DNA of 64,000 bases, from positions 1,674,001-1,738,000 of the forward strand of contig JARKIF010000010.1 in assembly GCA_029378245.1 (NCBI GenBank), written 5' to 3'. Positions 54,402 through 64,000 of this stretch are shown here, piece by piece (within the stretch, counting starts at the first letter, position 1; every line of letters starts with the position of its first letter). A model generated the notes under the pieces. The model did not search any database. It was not told where the DNA came from and worked only from the letters and a program-made list of their open reading frames with translations. The DNA comes from Roridomyces roridus. Lineage: Eukaryota; Basidiomycota; Agaricomycetes; Agaricales; Mycenaceae. The translations under genes were made by a program, and so were the position numbers.

Positions 54402-56577
54402 ATGGGAACACCATCTCTCACTGCATTGGCTCTCGCGACTATAGCCCTAGTCGGCGGGTTCTACACTCTCCGGGCTCGCGCACCGTCGGATACTCGCCGC
54501 CCTCCTGGACCTCGCGGTGTTCCTCTCCTCGGAAATCTCTTGCAGGTCCCAGCCAAGGCGCGTCCGGCCATCTTTTTCTTTTCTTTTCTCCTCCCCCGAT
54601 GCTTAGCCGTGTCTTGCAGCATCTAGCCACCTACTTTCGACAGCTATGCGAGGAGTATGGTGGATTGGTCTCGATTAACTTGGCAGGCTTTGTGAGTGTT
54701 ATTTCAAACCCGCGCCGACTTTTGACGTTGACTGAAACAGCGCCTCATGCTCATCGGAGACATGGCTTTGGCAAAGGAGCTGCTCGAGAAACGATCAATC
54801 AAGTTTTCATCCCGCCCGGTCGCCCCGTATTCTGTGAGCCTCGAACGCATCCGGGGAGCCCGAGACTTATTTCACCTCCCAGCTGCTCTACGATCCAGAG
54901 CAGCAAAACTGGCCAGTCTTGCCTACAGGCCAGACTCACTTCATCGGACGCAAGCTCTCCGCAGGAGTCATGGCGGGCGTGCGCGCCGGCGAAACCGAGC
55001 TCCTGCAGCAATTCGACGCTTTGCTCTGCGCGAATCGGCTCCTAGACGGGAAGAATTGGTTCCACGAGTTGGAGAGGTAGGCTCAACTCATTGCTGTCGG
55101 ATTCATAGCTGACTAGTTCCAGGACATCCGCGAGTATGGTCATGAGCGCTGGCTTTGGACTGCATTGCCCGACTGGAGAAGAGCCGGATCTGAAGGAAGT
55201 CCTTGGGGTGCGTACCGAATTCCAATGCACCGCGTTCTCACCTGAGCCCCTTCCTTAGTCCATAGCCGACCTCGTCCTTCTAAGCACACCGTCCGGGAGC
55301 ATCATCAACGCGCTACCGTTCCTCGACAATATCCCCGGTCCTTGGTCCAAACCCTGGCGCGCACCAGCCGCCGCATTTCGCAAACGCGAGGACGCCGTAT
55401 ACGAAAAACTTTTCACTCGAGCCATATCGGGCGAGGCGGCGGGGATGAATACGTGCGTTTCGTCATTCGAATCGCTGTGTATCCGAGGCTCATCATCACA
55501 GATGGGCATCGGTATTTGCGAGCGAAGATAAACCCGAGGGCGATCAACGCCGTTTGCTGAACCCTTACGCTGTCGTGAGTTCCCCTCTTCGCTGCTTTAC
55601 TCCCATACCTCACATCTTGATACTTAGGCTGCTATCGAGACCGTAAGCGTCCCTTACCTCGCTCACCTACGTCCCCCCCTTACAATAATCCACCCAGACG
55701 GCGTCGACCCTGCAAAGTTTCGTCCTGGCATGCATCCTCTTTCCCGGTTGGATCGCCCGTGCGCAGGCCGAGCTCGATGCTGTCGTTGGGCCAGATCGAA
55801 TTCCAGTATTCAAGGATCGTCCACACCTTCCGTGCGTTGAAGCTGTTCTGAGAGGTGCGGTTTCATCTTCCTCTCGAATGTCATGTTGACATTCATTTCA
55901 ATTTCAGAGACACTTCGTTGGCGTCCTGCATGTGCGTACCGCTGCAAGAATGGTTCATCATCATCATCCTGATTTTCATCGTTGCAGTACGGTTCGGTCT
56001 TCCTCACCAAGCTACATCGGACGACGTCGTGGAATATCAAGGCAAAGAGTATTTTATTCCCAAGGGCACTATCGTCTTTGCCGTTACTTGGTATGTACTC
56101 CCTTCTCTTGCAAATTAATCCCCGTTCATTCGCGCAGGGCACTCGAGCACGACAAGTCCAAATACGAGAACAGCGACGAGTTCCGGCCGGAGCGGTTCTT
56201 GGATGACAAGGGGCAGTTGAAGCCTGGGTATGAGACCAGCGCGTTTGGATTCGGTCGCCGGGGTGAGATATCATCCACGTCATCTGCTTCCCATCAACGA
56301 GACTGACCCCCTGGCAGTCTGTGCTGGCCAGCCATTCGCGGATCGTTCCCTATGGATCAACATCGCCACGATGCTCTGGAGCTTCAATATCCGCAAGTCC
56401 TCGGGGTTCAAATATGGGTGTGGGGATGCGTCGTTCAGCGGTGAGCTGAGCAACCCCCCTCTGGAATTCCCCGCCGTATTCGAGGCGCGGAGTGCACATC
56501 ATGCAGAGGTGATTAGGCAGGAGTGGGCGGATTGTGAGAAGGATTTGAATGTTTTGTTGCCGCAGCATAAGAAGTAG
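54402..56577 (+). CDS. Cytochrome P450 monooxygenase 2
   Basis: Paralogue of P450-1. The anchor LTALALATIALVGGFYTLRA is followed by RRPPGPRGVPLLGNLLQVP. Then come LVSINLAGF, DMALAKELLEKRSIKFSSRP, LSAGVMAGVRAGETELLQQF, SASMVMSAGFGLHCPTGEEP, and AAIET|TASTLQSFVLACI (I-helix, split by an intron near 55638-55698). ETLRWRP carries ExxR, followed by RFGLPHQATSDDVVEYQGKE and RPERFLDD. The haem loop is FGFGRR|VCAGQPFADRSLW. It ends KDLNVLLPQHKK, with the stop at 56575-56577. About 10 kb from P450-1, with the palindromic element between them. No disabling change seen. Confidence 0.92.
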
Positions 56578-56761
56578 GAAGTAGAATCCGTAGATAGATT
56601 CAAGTAAGTGTGAGGTTAGTTTCGTTGGACTTTTAGCGTACTGGGCTCTGTCCCCTTGTCGAAGAATTTTGCAAGAATTTGTGGTGTGCGTTCCAACATG
56701 CTGTTCCAAAGTTTTGAACACAAAGTAATAAGTTGAGTTGATAACATGTGATTGCAGGTGG

Positions 56762-57630
56762 AAAAAACGACCACGTCCTCGATCTAAGCTGCCAACCCGA
56801 GTCGAACGGAAACCCTCAGATTGAGGGGCAGACCTCGGCGATACTAAAGTCTCAGAAGTGAAGCTTGCCTGTCATATTCTGTTCTGAACTTGAAGCCTGT
56901 CATGATCATCTTTGAATATCCGGCTGGCTCTGCCGGGCCCGTCGGATTGAATGTTGAGGCTTCCCTGAACAGTTTCATAGAATGTTAGTTCGGCCGAGAA
57001 GGGGACAGTTGTGGATACTGGAGAACAAAAAGGTGTTTCTAGCCGGCGCTTCGGATATGGTTGCGACTCCCGAATCGAACGGAGAGTGCATCAATTGGAA
57101 TCACTTGAAGTTGAAAGAAGGTTGAGATCAGTGGACATCAAGTAGAATCCTTAGTACTTACATATATTCAAGCAAGCGTGAGGTCACTTTCGTGATACTA
57201 GTACTCACCGTAGGTCTTTCCCTCGTCCAACATTTCTGTGTCCGTTCCAACATTGAACGCGAAGTAATGCCATTTTAGAAAAAAAATAACCGCCTCGGAT
57301 TTATTCACGTTGCAAGCCCGAGTCGAACGGCAGCTCACAGGTAGGAGAAGTACGTATACGGGAGGCGGACCTCGGCTCGTTCCGACACAGTATTGTACGT
57401 ACAATCCATAACTTTTCTCGGCGAAGTAGCTGTTGCCTTTGTTACCCGCCAGTAAATATCATTGAGGTTGCCCCGAACGGATATTTACATACTGAATGTG
57501 TTTGACTCGGCACAGACAGAGAGAGCGACGGCAAAAAGGGGTGGCAGGCAATTGGAACTTGCGACCCCGAGTCGAACGGAGAGCGCATTAATGGCGCTTG
57601 AAAGAAAGCGGAGCTCATCAGAACCACTGC
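56762..57630 (-). repeat. tRNA-like array F
   Basis: Four minus-strand units with T-arms at about 56800, 57068, 57316 and 57563, pitch 247-270 bp. Plus-strand A-runs precede them at 56762-56767, 57027-57031, 57279-57286 and 57533-57537, each 20-28 nt from the unit. Units 1 and 3 share the block GC(A/G)GACCTCGGC in the 5' half. This subfamily has GAGTCGAACGG T-arms and a shorter 5' part than array D. Confidence 0.6.
57310..57383 (-). ncRNA. tRNA-like unit F3
   Basis: T-arm CCGTTCGACTCGGGC. GCCGAGGTCCGCCTCCCG in the 5' half replaces the usual D-arm. T8 lies 25 nt downstream. The acceptor pairing is weak. Confidence 0.4.
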
Positions 57631-57849
57631 CTCTCGACTTCTGCTTCTCATGCATACATACTCTGAATTGAATGCCTCGCATTTGGGAGTAGTCTGGGCC
57701 GGTGATTCAGTGAATTCCCGATAGCGGCAAGCACAAGCGGGAGGTTGAACTGGAGCTCTAGATCTCCATGTTTGTGATGGGCCTCTCGACGTCCTAGAAC
57801 CGGCGTCAGTCCCGCCCAGATATAACATAGTACTTGCATGCTGATGTTA

Positions 57850-58071
57850 AATGAATGTCGCCACCAAGCTCAAATGTGTCGAGTCGACGAGTACATCTTG
57901 CACCTGCCGTCCGTTCGATCCGGAGAAAGCTGATGGGTCGGGTATTGTGATCTTTTTGAGCAAGAGTTAGTGATTCTGGCTTTCATCCAGATTCTTCATT
58001 GAACTGCTCCCATTTAGACGGTGGCAGTCCAATGGTTACCGGTCGTTCGGCGAAACTTTGTGATCGGACTG
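57850..58071 (+). other. Possible decayed plus-strand tRNA-like unit
   Basis: CCGTTCGATCCGG at 57912-57924, with a T5 about 30 nt later. A similar T-loop (CCCGTTCGATCCGG) lies at 58364-58377, on the other side of the MITE. The 5' halves are not recognisable. Confidence 0.25.
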
Positions 58072-58253
58072 ACACCGGGGGCAAAAGCCAGTGAACCTCA
58101 AAGGAGGCTTCCCTCAAAGAAGCCTTCTTTGACCTGGACTGCCCTCCTTTATCGCCATGGCAGCTCCGCCAAAAAAACAAAGAAGGTCCACGTCAAAGAA
58201 AGCTTTTTTGAGGGAAGCCTCTTTTGAGGTTCCCTCGCTTTTGCCCCCGGTGT
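58072..58253. mobile_element. Foldback MITE
   Basis: 182 bp. Both ends read ACACCGGGGGCAAAAGC inward, continuing through GAACCTCAAA.GAGGCTTCC, then CTCAAA.AAGC.TTCTTTGAC and TGGAC. The arms are about 65 bp with a handful of mismatches and enclose about 45 bp. No coding capacity. No clear target duplication. Confidence 0.85.
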
Positions 58254-58689
58254 GAGGAGCACTTTGTGTTGAAGAAAGTCGAGAAAGGATGGGTTTCACA
58301 TCCAGTACTTCGCAGGTACTTACCTGATGCCCAGCGTTGACACCAAGCCAAGTGACCGTCGCCCGTTCGATCCGGAGCAGGTTCATGCCATCAACCCAGC
58401 CTCGCATCCATTTTGAACAACCTCCCAAACTCATTTCCGCTCCTGGTGCTCTTCCTTTTACCACGAGGTTGATTGGGAGTGGATCGCAGAGGCTGAATTC
58501 AAAACAGGTCCGTCTACCCCGTGGAGTACTACGCTAGTCGCTCAACTTTCAGAATTGCAAGAAATCCGAGCAGTTTGGCATGAAGATTTCAAGGGATTAG
58601 ACATTACTGTAAGATAGAAAAATATAGTCGAAGGAAGAGAGGAACTATCAAACAAGACAGTAATACGGAACGAATAAAGGAGGGCGGAA

Positions 58690-60201
58690 TCAAACAAGGG
58701 AAAGGTCCTCGCCTCCGACTCTCTCAACCCTCTGTCTGCGGGATCCCCTCTCCGGACGAGCTACACCCTCCTCCCCCAACTCCCCCTGGTCCTCGTCATC
58801 CACCGGTTCAAAGTCCTCCACCAGCCCACTCTCCTCGCTCCAATAGAACGCACCATCAAGCAGCGAGCGCGACGGCCCATCACACAAATACCTGATCGCC
58901 GGCGTCGGATTGACCACAAGCCGATGTTGCTGGGGCGGCAGAAGGGTCACAACAACCTCTTCAAGCGGAACATACGCCCTCCGCAATTCCACTAATGTAG
59001 GCAGCCACCACGGCGTAACGCCCTCCTCGAACGCCTCTACCGTCAGCTCGCGAACGGCCGGCCACTGCAAGTCGGCGTTGAGCAAATACTCATTGGCCCA
59101 CGTGTAGATGAGTTCGAGTTGTGTTATTCCGCGGGTGAAGGATTGGATGAAGGCGAGGTTGTCGGGTGTGAAACGGACGTTGTCCAACCGTAGCTCGCGC
59201 AGGCGCGGGACCCAGGACTGGGCATCCCACTGCGCCAACAACCCCAAGTCGAGCATGGACAACCTTCCCGGCTCCGGGGCGAGCTCACCCGCGAGATACC
59301 GCGCCTGCTCTGCGAGGTACCGTGTTTCCTCCGCGCCACCCTCAAACCCTCCGATGAGTTCGAGCCGCTCGAGGTTGGGCAGCGAGAACAGACTGGTTAA
59401 GGTCTCGAAACCACCGCACCGAAAGCCCGTCGGTCCTTCATCCCAAGAGTAGAGCGGCTGGGCAAAGCTCAGTGCGAGCGAGCGGAGTCCCGGCGCGGCG
59501 GTGCGAGAGTGAGGCTGGTACTCGATCTTGGGACAAAAGTTCCGGAGGACGAGCGTGTCGAGACTGGGAGTAGCGCTGAGGAGCTGCTCGATCCGATCCC
59601 AGAGACGTCCGACCTGCGAGTGCTTTATGTCGATGTCGAGCACCTGGAGCATGGTAGCCTGCGACGCGATAGAAAGATCCCACATCACATTCGTCTTGAG
59701 AGTGCGGAGGTTGTTGAGGCCGACGAGCTGCAGAGTCTGCACATCGTCGAGGTTGTAGTGAATTTGATCGGTGCAGTAGAGATGGAGGGACTCGAGGCGG
59801 GCGATGGCGTCGTGCGGGGCGTTGGACAGAAAGTGGCGGAACTGCCTCATGCTGGGGACTGCGGCGCGGAAGCCGAACGTGCGCCACCGCCCGAGGTGCG
59901 GGGTGAGCAAGGCGAGGACCCTTGTCAAGGCATCGACGGAGTGTCCGTCCTGGGCGAGGTCGACGCTGATGTCGAGAGGGTGACTGCCGGAGCGAGGCGC
60001 GAAAATGACAGCCCAACGAAGCGAATGCGGGCGGTGCGAGATGCGGATGGTCGTCCACAGCTCAGTGGTCGATAGTGCGATTGCTCGCCAGCGCCGGTTG
60101 ACGGAGGACGCACAAATGGGAGTTGGCGTCGCGGACCGGGAGGGAGAGTCGGCGGCTAGCTTCAGAATAGCGATCAAGAGTTCGTTGGGGATGTCTTCCA
60201 T
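58690..60201 (-). CDS. F-box protein with leucine-rich repeats
   Basis: Intronless, 503 aa from the ATG at 60201 (MEDIPNELLIAILKLAADSP), chosen because the F-box begins right there. An in-frame ATG at 60264 would add 21 hydrophobic residues. The F-box covers about residues 2-50, with SSVNRRWRAIALSTTELWTT. LRR-like segments follow, for example LNNLRTLKTNVMWDLSI, LPNLERLELIGGF, VPRLRELRLDNVRF and WPAVRELTVEAF. The C-terminus is acidic, then basic (GSRRQRVERVGG). Such proteins recruit targets to SCF ubiquitin ligases. The family is greatly expanded in mushrooms and the target is unknown. Confidence 0.9.
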   Translation of the reverse strand: MEDIPNELLIAILKLAADSPSRSATPTPICASSVNRRWRAIALSTTELWTTIRISHRPHSLRWAVIFAPRSGSHPLDISVDLAQDGHSVDALTRVLALLTPHLGRWRTFGFRAAVPSMRQFRHFLSNAPHDAIARLESLHLYCTDQIHYNLDDVQTLQLVGLNNLRTLKTNVMWDLSIASQATMLQVLDIDIKHSQVGRLWDRIEQLLSATPSLDTLVLRNFCPKIEYQPHSRTAAPGLRSLALSFAQPLYSWDEGPTGFRCGGFETLTSLFSLPNLERLELIGGFEGGAEETRYLAEQARYLAGELAPEPGRLSMLDLGLLAQWDAQSWVPRLRELRLDNVRFTPDNLAFIQSFTRGITQLELIYTWANEYLLNADLQWPAVRELTVEAFEEGVTPWWLPTLVELRRAYVPLEEVVVTLLPPQQHRLVVNPTPAIRYLCDGPSRSLLDGAFYWSEESGLVEDFEPVDDEDQGELGEEGVARPERGSRRQRVERVGGEDLSLV

Positions 60202-60373
60202 GGTGAACGACAAGTAGAGAATGAGACAAGACGCATTTATATTGAGAATTCGAAACACTTGCAACTTTTCGCCGACCCTGGGCCGACCCGGTGACTTAAT
60301 GATCGGGTTGACGTCCGTTGTTGTCCGGCTCGGCGATCACTCAGCGCCATGTCCCTCTTGTCTTGAACAATAC

Positions 60374-60790
60374 CTACCGGTCGATATCCGTCTTGTGCTG
60401 AACAAGAAGGAGATTCAAATGCTTGTCATAATTCGCCCACTCTTGTTTCATCGTGTCTTCGTGATGCAACGTCTCCAATACCGCGGGGGACAGCAGGGGA
60501 GCATTGCTGATCCACAATCGCAATGAGGGAACAAGCATGTGTCGGAAGGAGAACACGCACCTCGTCCAAGAACGCATCCCTCTTGGGGTCCGATTTGTGA
60601 ATATTAAACGCCCACAGCATCATCGCGATGTTGATGCACAGCGAACACTCGGCGAATGGGATGCCGCGACAAATTAGAAAGGTTGGTATCAGACACGGTC
60701 AGATCCTGAGACGACTGCACTTACCACGCCGACCGAGCCTAAAGGCATTCGTCTCATACTCGCGGTCTAAGCATGGCATACAGTGTCGGG
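60374..60790 (-). pseudogene. Cytochrome P450 relic (extreme C-terminus)
   Basis: On the minus strand: YETNAFRLGRRG then a GTAAGT donor; after the intron ..CRGIPFAECSLCINIAMMLW, AFNIHKSDPKRDAFLDE, and in another frame SNAPLLSPAVLETL and QEWANYDKHLNLLLVQHK. It matches the last ~120 residues of P450-2. The second Gly-region Phe-Gly is changed to Phe-Arg-Leu-Gly. The expected acceptor AG reads AA (CTAA before TTTGTCGC), and a frameshift lies at the last intron. No upstream half. Confidence 0.75.
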
Positions 60791-61499
60791 GTCTGTGAGA
60801 ATTGGGAGTACCTGCAGGGTGAAACCTGACCCGTAAGCCCTACTCTCCGAAGGCAATCTGAGCGCTGGATGCGGAGGAGCCGTAGAGCAGACATGAAGGA
60901 AGAGAGCAAAGGTGTATCACGTGGAGATCGGCTGTCAACAAATGATGACGGCGGCGGTTTCACTCGGCACCTCCCTGGCCGAAACTGCAGGGGTGTCAGA
61001 TGTTTTTTTCTGGCAGTTCTCCGAAATTTATTGAATGTTGCATTACTTGGGCATCATTGGACGAATTCACTCATTGAACTGGGTCAAAAATCGGCACAAT
61101 CAGCGCCACGAGGTCCGTGCACACAAGCCGCATGTTTATTAGTCACTTGTGGGCGCCCACATTGTTCTTTGTCTCTTCCATCCGTACTGACTCTGGGCTA
61201 GATTTCTGGCCATGTCCATGTCCAAGCACCCGTTCCCCCGCATCGCCATCGTCGACATCCCCGCAAAGGGCAAGGCGTGTACATAGCTCCCGGTACTCTC
61301 ATCCTCTCAGAGAAACCGAGAATCATCCTGCCCAGCGGGTCGGACAGGAACCCCCTGTGGGACTGCCAGTGTTCTCGGTGTAGGGGAGCTCTTCCGCCAG
61401 GACCAATCCCCGTTTACTTCGGGACAATATAGACACCGCTGGGACTGTCGAATGGGATGTAAGCCGCGCAGGTCCGAGAGAAGCAACTTCGTACCCACG
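60791..61499. other. No recognised gene
   Basis: Short frames only. No motif seen on either strand. Confidence 0.4.
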
Positions 61500-61960
61500 G
61501 CCACAAGCCACGCGGTTTGTCTACGGCGAAGGACTCATCCCCCAGTGTGGACCTTCCTATAGGATCGTCTCTTTAGCACGCCACGGTTACTGGTGTACAC
61601 TTCGTTAGCAAGCACGATGGCGATTGTGGAGTCGAGAGAATCGCATACCATTTGCCGACCGCCGAATACTCGTCCCCGAGTGTGAGCCTTCCTAGGATCG
61701 TATCCCCTCGCCAGGGGTATGGTCGGATAACACAGAAGCTGCCAGGACCACAGTCTCCGAACTGCCAGGCAACTCGCGGCGCAGGTTCGAATACCCACGG
61801 GCAAGATTCGAGAAGGCTCTGGTGAGGGGTCTGTAGAAGCTTCTTTAGCGAACACGACGTCGACTGCGGAGAGCGTCACATACGAATCGGAGTCGTCTGC
61901 AAGTCGCCTGTCTACCGCAGAATACTCGTGCCCGGAGGGTGGCCTTCCTTCTGGGGCCAT
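61500..61960. repeat. Diverged tandem repeat
   Basis: A block ACTC.T.CCC.GAG.GTG..CCTTCCT occurs at about 61527, 61667 and 61922. The last two are preceded by related segments (GACCGCCGAATACTCGT and CTACCGCAGAATACTCGT). The minus-strand frame 61535-61960 reads through and so shows internal repeats, but nothing identifies it as a protein gene. Confidence 0.45.
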
Positions 61961-64000
61961 AGTCAGAGTCAGCGTACGAGCAGACGAGTCGACGACCCCG
62001 CCAAGAGATCTCGGAGATGTGTCTGCCAGTTGGTGTCAAGCTGGCGGGGAAATGTGTCGTATAGAATAGTTGGGAAGTCGAGGGTGGGTTGCTGGAGTAA
62101 AGTGCAAGGTGGAGGAGATACGGTGATAAAGGGGATATGGAGCCTGCCTATTCCAACGAATATGCTGGCACGGGCTGACCGCTTGCTCATGGAGATAAGA
62201 CCCGACATGGACTCCCGCGAAGTGCGAAACGCGAAGCATTCCCAAACGGCGCCGCCGGGCTGTCGACCGAGGGGATGGCTGGCTGGCTGGGATGCATGCA
62301 GCATAATCCCGGGGCTGTGGTTGGCCATGGGCAGGAATTCCCTTGATCATCCACAAAAGGGAGGGAGGCTGTCAAGTCCAATCTTCCGTCGGGGAAGTCA
62401 TAAGCAGGCGCCGGTTTCAGCAGGAGACAAGGTCGCAACCACATCACAGGACAGGACAACTGAAGTTCTGTGGACGAGGCAGGATCTGTGCCGTCTACGT
62501 TAGTGATTTCTGATAGGAATATAAAAAAGGAAGAACGCACGTACGAGAAAGTGATATATTGAATCAGGGAAATTCTTGGGGCAAAGAACGCGGGGGGCGA
62601 CAGGACAGGACGCTACTTCACCGCGCAGGGCTTGAAATGGAGCGCCCAACGGCGGCGAACTCATAAATCAGAACTCCATGCGGGATTGATAGTTTGCCGC
62701 TCACGATGTGCGCTGCACTGAAAAAGCTTTTGTTCTGCGGGCTAGAAATCAGAGGCGCCGCCCCGCACCCCCCAAGTGAAACGCCAGCTCGTTGTCCTTG
62801 TTCCAATAAAATCGACGGAATCAAGAAATAAAGATAGAGGCGTTCCTGTGTTGTCTCGTAATTCGAAGGATCCTGGATGATAGAAAAACACGCAAACGTC
62901 ACCTGTCCAAAGGATGTAGACAAGAACAATAGCACCCAGGTCTGTGGCCAGGAATCAATCCAGTATCAAAAGTATTCCTTCTGAGATGAAAGATCCATAG
63001 GATGATGAGCTTTCCGTTGCAGCTTGATCTCATCTCCCGAAGAGGCAAGACCGCCTGGAGGTGGTACGGATGTCAGCGCGTCATGGGGCAGTGGGAGCTT
63101 TTCAGGGTTTCTGCACGCGAAGGCCCTATGAGGGCGTCTTGAGATGATTTACATAGAATCTGGTGTTGCCCAGGACACCAGCGAGATGTGACGAGCTAGA
63201 GGAGGAGAGCACACAAAGCATCAATGGGGCGGAGAGACGAAACGAAGTGCATCGGAACAGTGGCCCGGAGCAGAGGGAGTCCAGACCCATGGAGTTGCCC
63301 GGCGTGAGCGGGAGTCTTGAAGCATGGCCACGATTGAAGAAAAAAATAGGGCATGGTGGGTCACGCCACGATGCTTGTTGGGACATGATTGTCAGCGATT
63401 TAACCCCTTTTGGCCCGGCATCTCTTGCGGACTGCCATCGCGCACTCACACCTCAAACAGCCTCTTATCTCGTCCTTCCATAGCCCTGCGGAGTCTTTGA
63501 GGACTGTAACAGATCCTCGGCGCCTTCCGTGACATACGTTGGCGATCTTTTTCGGGGTCAATTTGCTCATCCCGAGTGTATCCTCAGGCTGCCGACATGG
63601 GATCACCTAACGCTCTGGCTCCAGACGTTTCAGGTTTCGATTGTTCAAAATGTGCTCTCGGACCTTTCAAGTCTGGCTTTGTGATCTTTGGCTCCCATCT
63701 CATCCACTCATTGCGCCCGTCAATCTCCATCAATGACTTTATTACGATGTGAGGGCTGGGTGGACCGGTGTGGGACGCAGTCACATTTTTTGTTGGTTGA
63801 TCAATCGCTGCAGGTGGAAGATATAAGGAATGATAGATGGCTCTCATGAAGACCCGCCTCTCTCCTTCCCAGAGGTCAAAACCCGCCTGTGGCAAGGTCA
63901 ATTTCACAGCAGTTCGGAGTCTTCTGCTGCAAACAGAACTATCATGCACGGACAACATAATCCCGTCAGTCGGCCCACGAGTCTTCTCTTCGTTCTGATT
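61961..64000. other. No recognised gene
   Basis: Minus-strand frames at 62618-62935 and 63584-63958 are the longest. The first has hydrophobic segments (LYLYFLIPSILLEQG) and could be part of an intron-rich membrane protein, but I cannot build a gene model. Confidence 0.35.

Noticed and set aside
61770..61800. GGTTCGAATACC resembling a tRNA T-loop
   Set aside because: No D-arm or complementary ends; the sequence is part of a diverged tandem repeat.

Overview
The window looks like nuclear DNA of a mushroom-forming basidiomycete (Agaricomycetes). Genes have many short GT-AG introns of about 45-70 nt. Families typical of that group are present: cytochrome P450s, a UbiA-type prenyltransferase, a BBE-like FAD oxidase, a GPI-type aspartic protease and an F-box/LRR protein. 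Gene-like islands sit in repeat-rich DNA. No ribosomal RNA, no CRISPR and no bacterial or organellar feature was seen. I cannot name the species.

Layout. 1-3.0 kb: no recognised gene, one inverted repeat. 3.0-6.7 kb: a secreted aspartic protease between two ~0.5 kb direct repeats. 8.0-10.1 kb: a tRNA-like array next to copy A of a small repeat-motif protein. 11.3-14.3 kb: a methyltransferase-like protein, a decayed membrane protein gene and a secreted TNT-type NADase. 15.1-19.0 kb: two non-autonomous DNA transposons around a BBE-like oxidase. 19.7-21.5 kb: a second tRNA-like array. 21.8-27.9 kb: a multi-exon nuclear-type protein, a P450 relic and a two-finger GATA factor. 30.9-37.5 kb: copies B and C of the repeat-motif protein, each followed by a tRNA-like array, with a single-pass membrane protein between them. 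37.6-38.6 kb: a glycolipid-transfer-protein gene. 38.9-40.6 kb: another array. 41.0-44.4 kb: P450-1 and a UbiA enzyme. 45.0-54.3 kb: a large inverted repeat (arms ~3.9 kb, spacer 1.5 kb) carrying two copies of a DDE-transposase-like gene around a zinc-knuckle gene. 54.4-56.6 kb: P450-2. 56.8-57.6 kb: a last array. 58.1-60.8 kb: a foldback MITE, an F-box gene and another P450 relic. 60.9-64 kb: nothing convincing.

How parts may work together. P450-1, UbiA and P450-2 could form a small terpenoid or meroterpenoid cluster, now interrupted by the palindromic element; two P450 relics of the same family show local birth and death.

The most unusual feature is a family of about 30 tRNA-like units (~75-105 nt) in same-strand arrays with ~150-300 bp pitch. 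They have a TTCGA T-arm, an A-box-like D-arm, complementary ends, and a conserved TCCGC/GCGGA stem closing a variable insert. Most are followed by a T-run about 18-36 nt downstream. The stems change in a compensated way between units. This suggests a pol III-transcribed tRNA-like RNA family, or its relics.
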